This document shows positions 55,101 through 62,681 of a stretch of 64,000 nt of DNA, piece after piece (positions within the stretch are counted from its first letter, which is position 1; each line of letters opens with the position of its first letter). Below the pieces are notes generated by a model. The model saw only the letters and a program-made list of their open reading frames with translations, was not told the origin of the DNA and searched no databases. Both the position numbers and the translations under genes were made by a program. This DNA comes from Fasciolopsis buskii (Eukaryota > Platyhelminthes > Trematoda > Plagiorchiida > Fasciolidae), in the NCBI GenBank assembly GCA_008360955.1, contig LUCM01000669.1, forward strand, positions 130,481 to 194,480. The letters are read 5' to 3'.

Positions 55101-58100
55101 ACCGAATCCGGATGCGGTAAAAGAGGAACTTCCATTTCGAGAGGGACAAGTTATCAAGGTACAGTCCGCTTTTGATTTATCGCACGCCAATTCTGAAATT
55201 TTACTTTTCTAATGTTATGTTGAGATACCTCTCTAAAATACATAATCGCGAAATAATTTATCGTGCACAAGTGACAGCCAACTCATGCTTGGAAAACGCC
55301 CTGATCAGAAATTTTGCATCTAGTTTACATCGAGCGAATTTCATGTGCTTTCACTGTGACCATCTTCCATTGCCTGATAAAAGAACACTATGCCGATTAG
55401 AAAACCTTATGCCCATTGCCCTTGACGGAACCAAGGGCACGTTTACTGTCACTTTTCACCCTCGATCAATTATGAGTCGTTTCGGAGTGAATGGTCAGTC
55501 GGCACTGCTGTTCTGAATCGGCAGCAACGAACTGTGCTGCAAACTGTATTCCATATTTTTAATTACTTTATTAATAAATAGACATCATTTCCTGGGAGAT
55601 GATGACAGCCAACACATGGCCGCCAAGTGGGAATGTTGACTGGCAGAGTGGCGATTCGTACCAGCGACCTGTGAGGCTGAAACGTTACAATGCTGGCAGT
55701 CTGACTACCACCCTGAGCATGAAGCCCAGATGGACGGTTGTGGATTGCACACCATAATCGGTCGATCGTGTAACCTGGCTCTCAGATTTACTGAACACCA
55801 GTACCTTATGAAAGAGAGCCGTCCCATCACTAAGATGTTTGATTCATTCGCATCCAAACCGGACTACTGACCAGAGGATAAACTCGGCGTAGAAAATGCT
55901 ACGCAACTGATGATTTGTAACAAAGATGAAGCAGCCAAAATTATTCTGTGTTGCTTGATAGTGAGCTGGGAATGACCAATCCGTTGTAATCATATAAAGC
56001 ATCTTTTTAATCGTGAATTATTATTCTTAATCAATATCATGCAAGTAGATCAGCACCTTGCTAGTCCCTTCAACAATTCTCTATCGAAAAATGTCACAAC
56101 GAGATAGTAGCAGCTTGGTGATAACTGTGATAACAGAGCCAATATTGAGGACAACACAAAGAAGTGACAGCAACTTTTTTTTATTTTGACAAAATAGTTT
56201 GGTATTAGTTCACTTCAATCCAGAGCATTCTCAATCCTTGTCGAAGAATGACAGACAATGCAAACTGATGAGACAGCAATACCTGCGGTTAGAAACATTC
56301 CCAACCGTGTATAGTTCAATAATACAATGATGCGAATGTGTCTATAATTTCTCCCTAGATATTTGGCGGGTGTGACGAGGATGGCTTCTATTTGGGTGAA
56401 TGTAACGGATTACGCGGTCTCGTCCCATCAAATATGGTTTCTCACCCGGATCGAGAGCTACCACCGGCTTCTCACCCACCTGCGAGTGGGCCGGAAGCTG
56501 CGGTTAGTATAGCAAGTCGTCTGCAAACACGTGCAGCAGATCCGAAGTTGGACAGCGAACGTCCTTCCGGGCGGTCCGACGGGTTGACTCCCCTACCTCC
56601 GGGACAAGTGACCAAACCAAGAAGGGATGGGGATTCCGCTTTGGGGACACAGCGTTCACACAATTTGTCTGTATCCACAATCGGTGGCGGAATGGGACCA
56701 CAACCTGGACAATCATACCTGAAAACCATAAGACCTTCAGGGATACACGTAGTAAGTGAAAGACTTATCCTATTGCCGGCAGCGGTCAGAATTCAAAAAT
56801 ATGCATTATTGATCCTTAGTTGATACAGACCATGTTTGTTAAATCATACGTTCCCGGTTAATCTTTCGTCGACAATAAGAGCGCCATTCAAACCAGTGAT
56901 TTTATCGGTCTGTGCATGTTTAATTTTTCATTAGTAAATCAGTTTGGCTGGTCCAACTCAACGAATATTCTTAATTACCGATGCTATTCACATCAGAGTT
57001 TTGCATGATAGCAGATAAACTTGGTTGTTTTCCTTCTTTTCCTAATCAATCTTGGATCCTTTTGCACGGTCATGTTGCTCTTATCGCATTGTCTCCCCTT
57101 TTCGAACCCAATACGGCCGACTCAGTACGGACGAAACATGCCGAATGAAATAGCGGACTCGGGGATAAATCAAATGAGACGTATCCCGTCGGTCAGCGAC
57201 GGTTCTGACTTAGGGAATCGGGACTATGCAGTCTCCGGTCCATCTGTAAGCTACAGTAAACCAACCAGTCCACCGGAACAAAGATACCGTCCAGGCCCAG
57301 TTGGGGTCGGAACAAATCGTGCCGCTCCAATCCCGAATGACCAGGCAGGTCCATATTCGGTTACCGACAGGGCTGGTCGAGCACAGTCCGTAAGGAGTAT
57401 GGTAGCCATTTATGACTACGATCCACATGTGCTTAGTCCAAACGCTGATGCCGAGGTGAGTCCAGTGCAACTTTTTCCTGATTTGAACCAAATTGCATGA
57501 AGTGTGTATAAGCAGAATGAGTTAAATTCAAAAGAGAGTGGGTGGCACATTTTCAGGGAATGTGATGTTCAATGCAACTAAGTGGATACCAAAGCATGGC
57601 AGCGTAAAGTTTCGCCGTTATTCTGCACTGAAACTATTTGCGAAGATACGAACGATATTCCTGTCTTCACATCATTTCGTTACCTACTTGACATAGTCAC
57701 CCAATGGCATACCAGGTGAAATTGTCCCCACTAGCCTCACTTTAGCCAAATCAGAGTACACACTGAATACGTAACCACCCCTCCTCCCAGAAGCAGTTCC
57801 TTCGACCCAATATGTTCCGGTGATGGACGCCGGATTCTGATTGGCCAATTCGTTTTGCTGGAGTTACACGATTCCTAAATCTGTCCCCCCCCCAGTTTCC
57901 CTTCGCTTTTACTCACTATTGGCAATGCCTATCGACCAATTTCGTTCTGTATAGTAACCCAGTGATTGGTAAATAGGATCGCCAGGTTCTGCTCGACTAA
58001 AGTTGACGATTACTTCTTGTACTTGGTACGTTCTGCCTCCCACTGAAGGTTGGCTACCTAAACTGGGTCGATACAGTGAGGCGCGGAAATAATTAGCTCA

Positions 58101-61100
58101 GCGGCCGGTAGTTTTTTATGCGTTCGATTCTGGACGGACAGAATGCGTGTCTCGCCTGACAGACGGTTGATTTGGAATCTCCCACACTGGAGCATATCCC
58201 CGTACTCATCGAAACATTCTAATTCATGAACACATTGTTCTCCTGAGAGGGGTTCATGTTAGAGGTGTGTTCAAAGGCGCCAATAACTATATCGCAGTTA
58301 ATCGCTGCTTAGCCCGACCTTGTTCTTTCGTCCATGAAGTGCGTCGATTCCAGCCTGTGAAATGGGTTTCTACCTGCAATTACACTCTAGGGGTATTGTA
58401 TGCCGAGGGTGAATCAGGAATAAGTAAAAGAATTCAGATTTGAAGCTATCTTGGTGAGTCACACAGGACTTTAGGTCGTAGAAAAGCGTGCCACCTCCAA
58501 AGACCCTACGACTACCAAGGGCTGTTGCGAATAGCAGTCCATGTGCATCACGTAGGTCTGCCATTGCCCGTTTTCCTTGATTCATCTTGTGTACGACTGA
58601 ATATAGCCTAAGCATGTTAAGAAGATATCATTGTAAGTAAGTACCTGGAAAAAATTGGATAAGAATTATGGGGAAAGCACAAGATGGAAAAATACTGTCG
58701 CTGAAGGCATTAACGGTTCATTTTGACCATGACGTTCAGCTAACCGTAGACAAATCAGCGACGAGAAAAGTTACACGAACAGAACAACGAGATGCCTGTA
58801 CAGACCCTACCTTCATAACTCCCGAAAGAAATATCCACATAGGTATTGCTAGGGAGCTAAGGGCAAGATCTTTTCACCAGCACCAATGATACCGTTGTGG
58901 AACGAAGTTTATTTGGAAAGTATTCTTTAGGATCCGCCGTATCACTGCTTTAAATGAAGTGTTGTATTCAGCGTGAAAGTTTACCAACTACAATTGTGAT
59001 AGTTAAATAACCTTGACGGGAACTTTAAATCACAGCAAACTTTGGGAGGAACAGGCGGAAACTATGGCCAGAAGTCACAAAATTCCGAAATGACAGTTAT
59101 CCTGCTCTTGTGAGAAGTCGGGGTGTCCATGGCCCTTGGCTTCAAATAGCTGTCTGAAAATTCAATACCGTCTACAGGGGGAATGCGTAGATTTTTTCAG
59201 TCTACACGGTTGAATGCATCAATGCATCACGGAGAACAAATGTAATTAGACTTATACCTTCCGCAAAGTGAGAATCAAACATTAGAAATTCCCCATCTCA
59301 CGTGCTGCATGAGTAAGGATTGAAAATGATCAAGATCACGAATTCACCGTAGAACGTTTCTACATGCCTTCAAGATATCTGACGTGCACCACAAGAATTG
59401 TTTGTATACTTCATCACAAGTGTTGGAGATATCATAGTCCCCAGTGAAACTGATGAATTTAGGTTTTTTGCCTGAACTGAAAAGAGATTGTCTTCAGAAA
59501 GTAACCTTGACTACTAGCTACACCACTGTAAACCTAAATAAACTCCTTTCGAATTTGGAATGAATCCATTACAAACAGGTGCACAACTCTAGGTAATCTC
59601 GGTTGCACATTACCTTACAACTTTATGAGTAGGAAGTGTGCAAATGTGAGGGACAAGGTCCACATAGCTAACCCAAACAATTGTTACATATCACACTAAA
59701 CTGCCTACTGAAATGCATTAAGCAGTCAGTTTCTGAATACAATTTCTGCTAAGCGCCACCCTGTGTCTGACGTACATTGACAACCATACAGGGAAACCGC
59801 TAACTTTATTTGTAAAAACTAACATCGCCAGGGAGGTCTGACGCATCCCAGAGGTTGCAGGTTATCAAAGGCATCCATGGACCGACATCGATTGGGGTGA
59901 CCTAGCGTACTGGAAATCGCCCATCCATTAGAAATCTCCCATAAAAACACCAATTTCTGTCCACCTTATTTGGAATGTAGCTTTTAATTTTATTGCGCAA
60001 CTAATCACCTATGAAATTCCCTTCTCAAACCGGGCAGATGGAGCTCTCCTTCAGGACAGGAGATCATATAATTGTATACGGAGAAATGGATGAAGACGGA
60101 TTTTATACGGGAGAAACTGCAGACGGTCGACGTGGTCTCGTCCCGTCCAATTTTCTGCGGGAACTGACTCAGACAGGAACGAACCAGAGCTCGATGAGCC
60201 AATCACGTGCCGTGTTAACGCGTGATCAGCGAACACGTGGAAGTCAAAATTCCGTATCGCGAGTGAGTAGACCTTATGACAAAAGAACATACAAAATTGC
60301 CGGAACAAATTCTCCAATTCTACCGTTACCAACTGTTTCGAACCTAGTCTGGGTTACCACCGCTCCGGTCCAGAATAGAGCACCTCGATATTTTCCATCT
60401 TATCTGTCCATTTCACCGGGTGGTCCGTAAGGAGAACAAAATTACGGGTGTCGTAATGACACGGGGCATTATTAACCGTGTTTAGCGCCACTCTGTGCAA
60501 CAATATAAACCGTGCAGATATCTCAAAGATTTTCTGCAAACACCGAATTACTGATATCTGACGTCAGCCACCGGTTCCTGCGAAACCAATACAATAGCTT
60601 TATTTCACGACCATCCAAAAGCACACTGTGCCTATGTAATAAGGTGAGGCAACTTCAGGTGGCAAACTGAATTTTGATGAACTAGAGAACGACAGAAATC
60701 AATTACGTACTTGCTCAGACCACAGTCCTATCAATAAGTCAATCACACGTTTGCGGTTGATTCCATGCAATTTAGACATGGACTACGTTTCGATAGATAA
60801 TTTAGAACATCTTTAAAAGATAGAATAAACAATTGTATCTTATTGGACTTTTCGGTGCGGAAGTACCATCTAATCAGTTTTTAAAGCCATCAGTTTGCAC
60901 GTAAATATTCCAAAACGTTTGACCTCAATATGTGTGATTAAAATGGATATTTACTGTTGGGATGCTGTGACGACAGCGATGGCATCTTACACCTCCTAAT
61001 GAACTTTCACAGCAAACGGAACGCAATTCTATGCATGACGCAACCGGTCGAATGGCAGCTCAATCTCGTGGTGCATCTATTCCGGCCACACGCCGACCAG

Positions 61101-62681
61101 ATGATCCGTACACATGTGATCCGTACAGCACAGACCCTACTTCAGAGAGGACTCCTAGAAACATGAACGCAGATCCTTATGGAGCACAGTCTGGTTCTCC
61201 GCCAACCTCAGGTCGATTTGCACCAATGGATTCACAGTTACAAAACATTCCACGTGATGCAGCCGAACATCCGAGCGCCTATTCGGATCGATACGCAGCA
61301 GCACAATGGAGTCGTGATAATGAGATGGTTGACAGAGATCTCACGGCTTACCCAACCGAAATGACCAACGACAACCAGGTAGGTACAAGTTAGTGAAACA
61401 TACGGGATGGGTAACGTGTCGCACAGGAAGCAAACTATCCGTAAAATTCACTTTCGAGAAATCGTGTGAAGGACATACTAACACATACTAAGGAGCATCA
61501 AAATACTATGGTGAGTAAATTGTGACAACTTAGTCTAGTTTTAAAACCACTAAGGCCGCTTAAGCCTGACTTATCATGAAGGGTGTAGCCGTTGATTTCG
61601 GTGGGTAAGGATCATCGGGTTTTATCATCGAAGAAATTATCAGAAGAGAAACTAGGTTGTATTCATTACGGGCCATATGGAGGCAGCCGAAGATTAGTCC
61701 TAGTGCGCGCACACACAGACAAATTCATACGCAAACATGTTTGCGTAAACCACTGTCCCTGATCAGCGACTCTAATTTTTTAATGGGAAGTGAACACCAA
61801 CGGAAATTTCACTCAAATTTGGCCAGAAAAACCGTAGCTTATGTTAGCTTGGTCACATGTCATTTGCACGGATGGTCAAGTGTAATGGACTGGAATAGGA
61901 TAAGAACCACTGGTTGGTCGGCAGAGTCTCATCAGTTACTGGTGAGTCTACTGCCATTCGGAATATGTCAGCCGATCATCGATTAATGTCAACAAAGCAA
62001 TTACTTGTGGATTTGTACGATGTTGATGAGGCATTTCCAAGGAGGCTTTCGGTATCCGCATAACATGCAAACACATCTCAGGATACCTTCTCAAAGTATT
62101 CCTGATGCTGGGCTGGGAAAACAATGGAAGAAATAAATGTTGATTCCTCAGGATAATGAACTCCAATTGTCACTAACCTATCGATATATTGTACAGATTC
62201 TTAATAAGATCATTAAAATTCCGGTTCAGTCGGAATTATTTCGTTCGGAATAGAAAACGATGACCCGGGCTAAAATACGATGACAGCCAGCGTACCTTAA
62301 CGTCCTAAAATGAACAATAACCTTCATCTTACTTTTTGAGAAATAAGAATTTAAAATACGAAAACCGTATAGCCGAGGTCAAATTGTTTTCACACTAAGT
62401 CGAGTGTTACTCGAGATTTTGAAGAAAATGAAATCATATGAATGTTGCAAGTTAAAACAGTTCAAAACAAGTAACTCGATGCCTTGTGATTCGGGTTGTT
62501 TTCGGCTACAGTTCATTCCCATTTTTATTTACAGAACAAGCGTAATACATCTGCCTATCCGGCCTATAGAGGAGCACAACAGATAGACAGAACTCCCAGT
62601 GTAGATCAAAATTATCCCGGAGAGGATGGCCCGAATTTGAACCAACGACGTCGTTCGACAATGCGCGGTTTATTTAAATAG
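4001..62681 (+). CDS. RIMBP2: RIM-binding protein gene, 19 exons seen, 5' end missing
   Basis: The span covers the 19 exons listed separately. Joined in phase they give 5343 nt: 1780 codons and a TAG stop. Domains by residue from the first visible codon: coiled coil about 1-110; Ser/Thr-rich linker to about 232; FN3-I 233-326; FN3-II 327-435; FN3-III 436-572; disordered Arg/Ser/Pro-rich centre to about 1258; SH3-II 1261-1322; linker; SH3-III 1515-1570; tail to 1780. Both SH3 domains show the ALYDYDP/AIYDYDP start, an acidic DEDGFY turn and GLVPSN, and the 'LSPN/MSPN' spacer after DYDP is typical of RIM-BP. Family members are presynaptic scaffolds that bind RIM and CaV channels. SH3-I was not found. 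Splice sites are all GT-AG, with introns of 282 to 9860 nt. The paralogue symbol is a family-level choice, since invertebrates usually have one RIM-BP gene. Confidence 0.93.
4181..7377. other. Intron 1 (3197 nt)
   Basis: No element recognised. Between 5700 and 6060 two plus-strand frames are open for short stretches (ILQAACDAYKTT, then ALKTAAYHVAWRACLRNFKP), suggesting a decayed coding remnant of unknown type. A 149-codon minus-strand frame at 5237-5686 matches nothing I know. Confidence 0.6.
7378..7422 (+). CDS. RIMBP2: RIM-BP exon 2: 45-nt microexon
   Basis: This 15-codon exon lies between TTCCAG and GTAAGA, both strong splice sites, and is phase 0-0. It encodes ELSSANGDETVENIR, which joins the polar end of exon 1 to the coiled coil of exon 3 without changing frame. 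Support is splice-site quality and phase; it is too short for homology. It could be alternatively spliced, because skipping keeps the frame. Confidence 0.75.
7423..8946. other. Intron 2 (1524 nt)
   Basis: Nothing recognised beyond AT-rich non-coding sequence. Confidence 0.65.
8947..9346 (+). CDS. RIMBP2: RIM-BP exon 3: coiled coil and Ser/Thr-rich linker
   Basis: This 400-nt exon starts in phase 0 after CAATAG and ends in phase 1 before GTAAGC. It opens with VHLRELEKRCALQQLRHEEV and a Glu/Leu-rich helix to about residue 105, resembling the coiled coil of other RIM-BPs (the LRELEKRC motif is the best cue). The rest is low-complexity Ser, Thr, Ala and Ile sequence, then a short basic segment with GQIKGRL. 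The position where other RIM-BPs have SH3-I carries no SH3 signature here. Confidence 0.88.
9347..15738. other. Intron 3 (6392 nt)
   Basis: Contains the CR1-like LINE. The remaining sequence, 9350-10830 and 13880-15738, shows no exon or element I recognise. SH3-I was looked for here and not found. Confidence 0.55.
10830..13880 (+). mobile_element. Degenerate CR1/jockey-type LINE in intron 3
   Basis: Broken frames on the plus strand give the parts of one non-LTR retrotransposon in the right order. Around 11440-11690 is an endonuclease piece with KKTGGGV. Near 11700-11930 the endonuclease end has GDF, ILEGIITNHPDLFALKLPAP and SSSDR. At 12750-13000 is the reverse transcriptase with QLAYKSNR and FLDYLLAFDSV. 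At 13020-13130 is DYFASRTQ and GVLQGAVLSPH. Around 13390-13560 is VIIDKNLTWTSHIS and the thumb, followed by a C-terminal piece to about 13870. Stops and frameshifts make it a dead copy. The ends are estimates, and assignment to CR1 rather than jockey is by motif style only. Confidence 0.8.
15739..15810 (+). CDS. RIMBP2: RIM-BP exon 4 (candidate): acidic linker
   Basis: This is a candidate 72-nt exon, phase 1 at both ends, exactly filling the junction between exon 3 and FN3-I. It reads ALVEEQDPNLIELFQIADG followed by PFELS, then joins FN3-I as D-IPAPKK. The donor (GTGAGT) is strong. The acceptor (TTATGAAG) is weak, though a pyrimidine-rich run lies upstream and the frame is open back to a TGA near 15711. 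A better-looking TTTCAG at 15777-15782 would give a 28-nt exon, but that does not fit the phase unless a further exon exists. Confidence 0.5.
15811..17777. other. Intron 4 (1967 nt)
   Basis: Nothing recognised on either strand; only short frames. Confidence 0.6.
17778..17977 (+). CDS. RIMBP2: RIM-BP exon 5: first half of FN3-I
   Basis: This 200-nt exon enters in phase 1 after ATCAG and leaves in phase 0 at AAG before GTCAGT. It encodes IPAPKKITLERQLIHSVLIS followed by WTPP, then AYHIYVDGQFRM and TRALLDRVD. This is the A-to-E strand part of the first FN3 domain of RIM-BPs: the PAPxKITL entry, the SVLISWTPP Trp core and YHIYVDG are diagnostic. Confidence 0.95.
17978..21408. other. Intron 5 (3431 nt), within FN3-I
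   Basis: Holds the (TATC)n tract. A 117-codon minus-strand frame at 20262-20615 is unrecognised and probably not a gene. Confidence 0.6.
20870..20936. repeat. Imperfect (TATC)n microsatellite
   Basis: TATC/TATT units with several substitutions in intron 5. Confidence 0.85.
21409..21649 (+). CDS. RIMBP2: RIM-BP exon 6: end of FN3-I and start of FN3-II
   Basis: This 241-nt exon runs from phase 0 (after GATGACAG) to phase 1 (before GTACGT). It completes FN3-I with PHRISIRAICTRGQSKDAEC and TLVVGRG, then starts FN3-II with PGRLRATHIGTKSAKLSWMP and NSNYKHRVYLNQQELY. The SWMPGNSNY core closely resembles the second FN3 of RIM-BPs. Confidence 0.95.
21650..23687. other. Intron 6 (2038 nt), within FN3-II
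   Basis: Nothing recognised. A short poly-A run occurs near 23320. Confidence 0.6.
23688..23855 (+). CDS. RIMBP2: RIM-BP exon 7: end of FN3-II
   Basis: This 168-nt exon, phase 1 to phase 1, lies between CGTACAG and GTGAGT. It encodes DLPPDTLHRVCVQALAQ, then a polar loop with Ser, Thr and Asn, then TAFIEFRTLPI, the last strand of FN3-II. The loop between the F and G strands is longer than in a minimal FN3. The final G joins exon 8 to make the Gly of LPIGLPDPP. Confidence 0.93.
23856..25636. other. Intron 7 (1781 nt)
   Basis: Nothing recognised. Confidence 0.6.
25637..25837 (+). CDS. RIMBP2: RIM-BP exon 8: first half of FN3-III
   Basis: This 201-nt exon, phase 1 to phase 1, follows CATTAG and precedes GTAAGG. 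It encodes LPDPPTNVQLEPGPQDGMLL, VTWTPVP, an Ala-rich insert (AVAAASAAGA), then VQGYTVCLNERSLMEVDGAS. LPDPPTNV and VTWTP mark a third FN3 domain, and the Ala/Gly insert sits in the B-C loop. Confidence 0.94.
25838..27570. other. Intron 8 (1733 nt), within FN3-III
   Basis: Nothing recognised. The last 70 nt are open in the frame of exon 9, but no acceptor there gives the right phase. Confidence 0.6.
27571..27995 (+). CDS. RIMBP2: RIM-BP exon 9: end of FN3-III plus linker
   Basis: This 425-nt exon enters in phase 1 after GGCTAG and ends in phase 0 before GTAAGT. NDHAIIPLRLIKEHLE continues FN3-III, then about 40 residues of Gln/Ser/Pro/Gly-rich loop precede the strand TLLITVHSTVPLS. The remainder is a Ser/Thr linker ending LEATFHIFGAKLSQQLGI. 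The frame is open upstream of the acceptor, but only this AG gives the phase needed by exon 8, and an earlier CATAG fails on phase. Confidence 0.88.
27996..30648. other. Intron 9 (2653 nt)
   Basis: Contains the first hairpin-GAAACG copy near its 3' end. Short frames on both strands between 28700 and 29870 are unrecognised. Confidence 0.6.
30401..30450 (+). repeat. Dispersed hairpin-GAAACG motif, copy 1
   Basis: CTTGAGAAAGGTTACCCAAG is followed by TTAACCGAAACGTCGGC. GGTTA pairs with TAACC across a short loop, and GAAACG follows the 3' arm at once. Copies 2 and 3 share the order 'CTTGAGAAA or CTCAAGAAA, arm, loop, arm, CGAAACGT'. This resembles the stem II plus GAAA core of hammerhead-like motifs known from Penelope-like elements, but a clear CUGAUGA box is missing. 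Confidence 0.5.
30649..30849 (+). CDS. RIMBP2: RIM-BP exon 10: disordered linker
   Basis: This 67-codon exon, phase 0-0, lies between GATCAG and GTAGAA. It is more GC-rich than its flanks and encodes a polar, Ala/Ser/Gly/Thr-rich stretch with short basic and proline turns (ARSPSPTGQNARQ, MRKRSPTADAIGSAE). No domain is seen. The donor is moderate, and the frame stays open about 90 nt into the intron. Confidence 0.8.
31291..31305. repeat. Short (CT)n tract
   Basis: CT dinucleotides in intron 10. Confidence 0.75.
32295..33075 (+). mobile_element. 5'-truncated RTE-type LINE fragment in intron 10
   Basis: The fragment keeps only the end of the reverse transcriptase and the C-terminal region of an RTE-like element. 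DLEYADNVEQITKD holds the catalytic YADD box as YADN. FLDRLNDSV and CKMLLQRW follow, then EADRFNYSGSCIFPDGRMSN, a frameshift, VYTAAVRSV, and finally SLEEAMNMNRSNWLGHVLGM and DQCPSQWHFL. These are the thumb and tail motifs common in trematode RTE elements. At least two frameshifts and the lost catalytic Asp show it is inactive. Confidence 0.8.
35234..36352 (+). CDS. RIMBP2: RIM-BP exon 11: large Arg/Ser/Pro-rich exon
   Basis: This is the largest exon, 373 codons, phase 0-0, from CTCTAG to GTATGC. The product is highly basic and rich in Arg, Ser, Pro, Gly and aromatics, with stretches such as APSPAPWPWPPGFGGPRSRG and RTHRGRYSRKSWRQTRSMS. No folded domain is visible and the region is probably disordered. 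It lies between FN3-III and SH3-II, where RIM-BPs have variable low-complexity sequence. Proline/arginine patches could serve as SH3 or SR-type interaction sites (inference). Confidence 0.9.
36635..36683 (+). CDS. RIMBP2: RIM-BP exon 12: 49-nt microexon
   Basis: This short exon runs from phase 0 to phase 1 between a strong pyrimidine tract with CTTCAG and a consensus GTAAGT. It encodes YAGRLNMANVNSVPEI and shifts phase from 0 to 1, which exon 13 requires. The preceding intron is only 282 nt, the smallest in the gene. Confidence 0.78.
41881..41930 (+). repeat. Dispersed hairpin-GAAACG motif, copy 2
   Basis: CTCAAGAAAAGCTACTCAAG is followed by GTAAGCGAAACGTCAGCC. The arms differ from copy 1 (GCT pairs with AGC), yet the loop-like CTCAAGG and the GAAACGTC end are kept. 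It lies in intron 12 without recognisable coding remnants nearby. Confidence 0.5.
43864..43895. repeat. (CT)n-rich tract
   Basis: A perfect CT run followed by imperfect CT-rich sequence, in intron 12. Confidence 0.8.
46544..46960 (+). CDS. RIMBP2: RIM-BP exon 13: Pro/Gln/Gly-rich linker
   Basis: This 417-nt exon, phase 1-1, lies between TTGCATAG and GTAAAT. It encodes HITRDSGHSNGEQRTDMGDG, then a polar linker with PGQPQNVF, DQPPLVVPPRS and AHGQPGQRG. No folded domain is seen. It is separated by 9.9 kb from exon 12 and 8.0 kb from exon 14, and phases match on both sides. Confidence 0.88.
49229..49266. repeat. (AT)n tract
   Basis: An AT dinucleotide run about 300 nt upstream of the recognisable RTE LINE. 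Confidence 0.9.
50110..50440 (+). repeat. Probable insertion within the RTE LINE, carrying the GAAACG hairpin repeat
   Basis: The sequence separates two adjacent RT blocks of the surrounding LINE and shows no RT similarity itself. It includes the third copy of a dispersed motif (50291-50340) in which a short inverted pair is followed directly by GAAACGTT. The limits are inferred from where LINE similarity stops and resumes. Target-site duplications were not identified. Confidence 0.4.
50291..50340 (+). repeat. Dispersed hairpin-GAAACG motif, copy 3
   Basis: CTTGAGAAAAACTACCCACG is followed by GTAATCGAAACGTTGGC. It matches copy 1 closely at both ends while the arms have drifted. It sits inside the stretch that interrupts the RTE LINE, which suggests it is part of an inserted element. 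Confidence 0.5.
54995..55158 (+). CDS. RIMBP2: RIM-BP exon 14: N-terminal half of SH3-II
   Basis: This 164-nt exon goes from phase 1 (after GCACAG) to phase 0 (before GTACAG). After a 20-residue lead it encodes MRMVIALYDYDPATMSPNPD followed by AVKEELPFREGQVIK, the RT-loop half of an SH3 domain. ALYDYDP is the classical SH3 ALYDY motif, and the MSPNPDA spacer is typical of RIM-BP SH3-II. Confidence 0.96.
55159..56358. other. Intron 14 (1200 nt), within SH3-II
   Basis: Contains the minus-strand SINE candidate. A 114-codon frame at 55172-55516 is unrecognised and interrupts SH3-II, so it is not part of the protein. Confidence 0.6.
55640..55735 (-). repeat. tRNA-like SINE candidate
   Basis: On the minus strand, TGCTCAGGGTGGTAG resembles a pol III A box and GGTACGAATCG, starting about 57 nt later, resembles a B box. 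The spacing is near that of tRNAs with a long variable arm. The body between them does not give a confident cloverleaf, so a tRNA-derived SINE head is more likely than a tRNA gene. It lies in intron 14. Confidence 0.45.
56359..56751 (+). CDS. RIMBP2: RIM-BP exon 15: C-terminal half of SH3-II and linker
   Basis: This 131-codon exon, phase 0-0, runs from CCCTAG to GTAAGT. IFGGCDEDGFYLGECNGLRG followed by LVPSNMV completes SH3-II, including the n-Src acidic turn and the proline/Asn of the peptide groove. A linker rich in Pro, Ser and Gly follows, with LPPASHPPASGP and TPLPPGQVTKPRR. An alternative GT three bases earlier would also keep the frame. Confidence 0.95.
56752..57125. other. Intron 15 (374 nt)
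   Basis: Short AT-rich intron with a pyrimidine-rich 3' end; nothing else seen. Confidence 0.75.
57126..57455 (+). CDS. RIMBP2: RIM-BP exon 16: linker and start of SH3-III
   Basis: This 110-codon exon, phase 0-0, runs from GACTCAG to GTGAGT. A linker with KPTSPPEQRYRPGP leads into MVAIYDYDPHVLSPNADAE, the first strands and RT loop of the third SH3. Reading past the donor quickly loses SH3 similarity, while exon 17 restores it. Confidence 0.95.
57456..60037. other. Intron 16 (2582 nt), within SH3-III
   Basis: Contains a poly-C run near 57886 and the truncated tRNA-like boxes at 58090. Nothing else recognised. Confidence 0.6.
58090..58135 (+). repeat. Truncated tRNA-like pol III boxes
   Basis: TTAGCTCAGCGG resembles an A box and GCGTTCGATTC a B box, but only about 28 nt separate their starts, too few for a tRNA. 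It may be an internally deleted tRNA-derived SINE, or chance. Confidence 0.25.
60038..60262 (+). CDS. RIMBP2: RIM-BP exon 17: end of SH3-III
   Basis: This 75-codon exon, phase 0-0, lies between CGGGCAG and GTGAGT. MELSFRTGDHIIVYGEMDED, GFYTGE and RRGLVPSNFLREL complete SH3-III. In RIM-BPs this domain binds proline-rich peptides of RIM and CaV channels. A Ser/Arg/Gln-rich linker follows. Confidence 0.96.
60263..61012. other. Intron 17 (750 nt)
   Basis: Nothing recognised. Confidence 0.65.
61013..61378 (+). CDS. RIMBP2: RIM-BP exon 18: polar C-terminal tail
   Basis: This 122-codon exon, phase 0-0, runs from TTTCACAG to GTAGGT. The tail is rich in Asp, Pro, Thr, Arg and Tyr, with a small internal echo (DDPYTCDPYSTDPTSERTPR, then NADPYGAQS). 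No domain is recognised. Frame and position tie it to the gene. Confidence 0.9.
61379..62534. other. Intron 18 (1156 nt)
   Basis: Nothing recognised. A 109-codon plus frame at 61657-61986 has no known motif. Confidence 0.65.
62535..62681 (+). CDS. RIMBP2: RIM-BP terminal exon 19 with TAG stop
   Basis: This 49-codon final exon, phase 0 entry after TTTACAG, encodes NKRNTSAYPAYRGAQQID and ends NQRRRSTMRGLFK before TAG at 62679-62681. The basic end resembles the lysine/arginine-rich C-termini of other RIM-BPs in character only. No splice donor is needed, and non-coding sequence follows. Confidence 0.9.
   Translation, partial: NKRNTSAYPAYRGAQQIDRTPSVDQNYPGEDGPNLNQRRRSTMRGLFK

Noticed and set aside
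55172..55516. 114-codon plus-strand frame within intron 14
   Set aside because: It separates the two halves of SH3-II, which join perfectly when it is removed, and it has no known motif.
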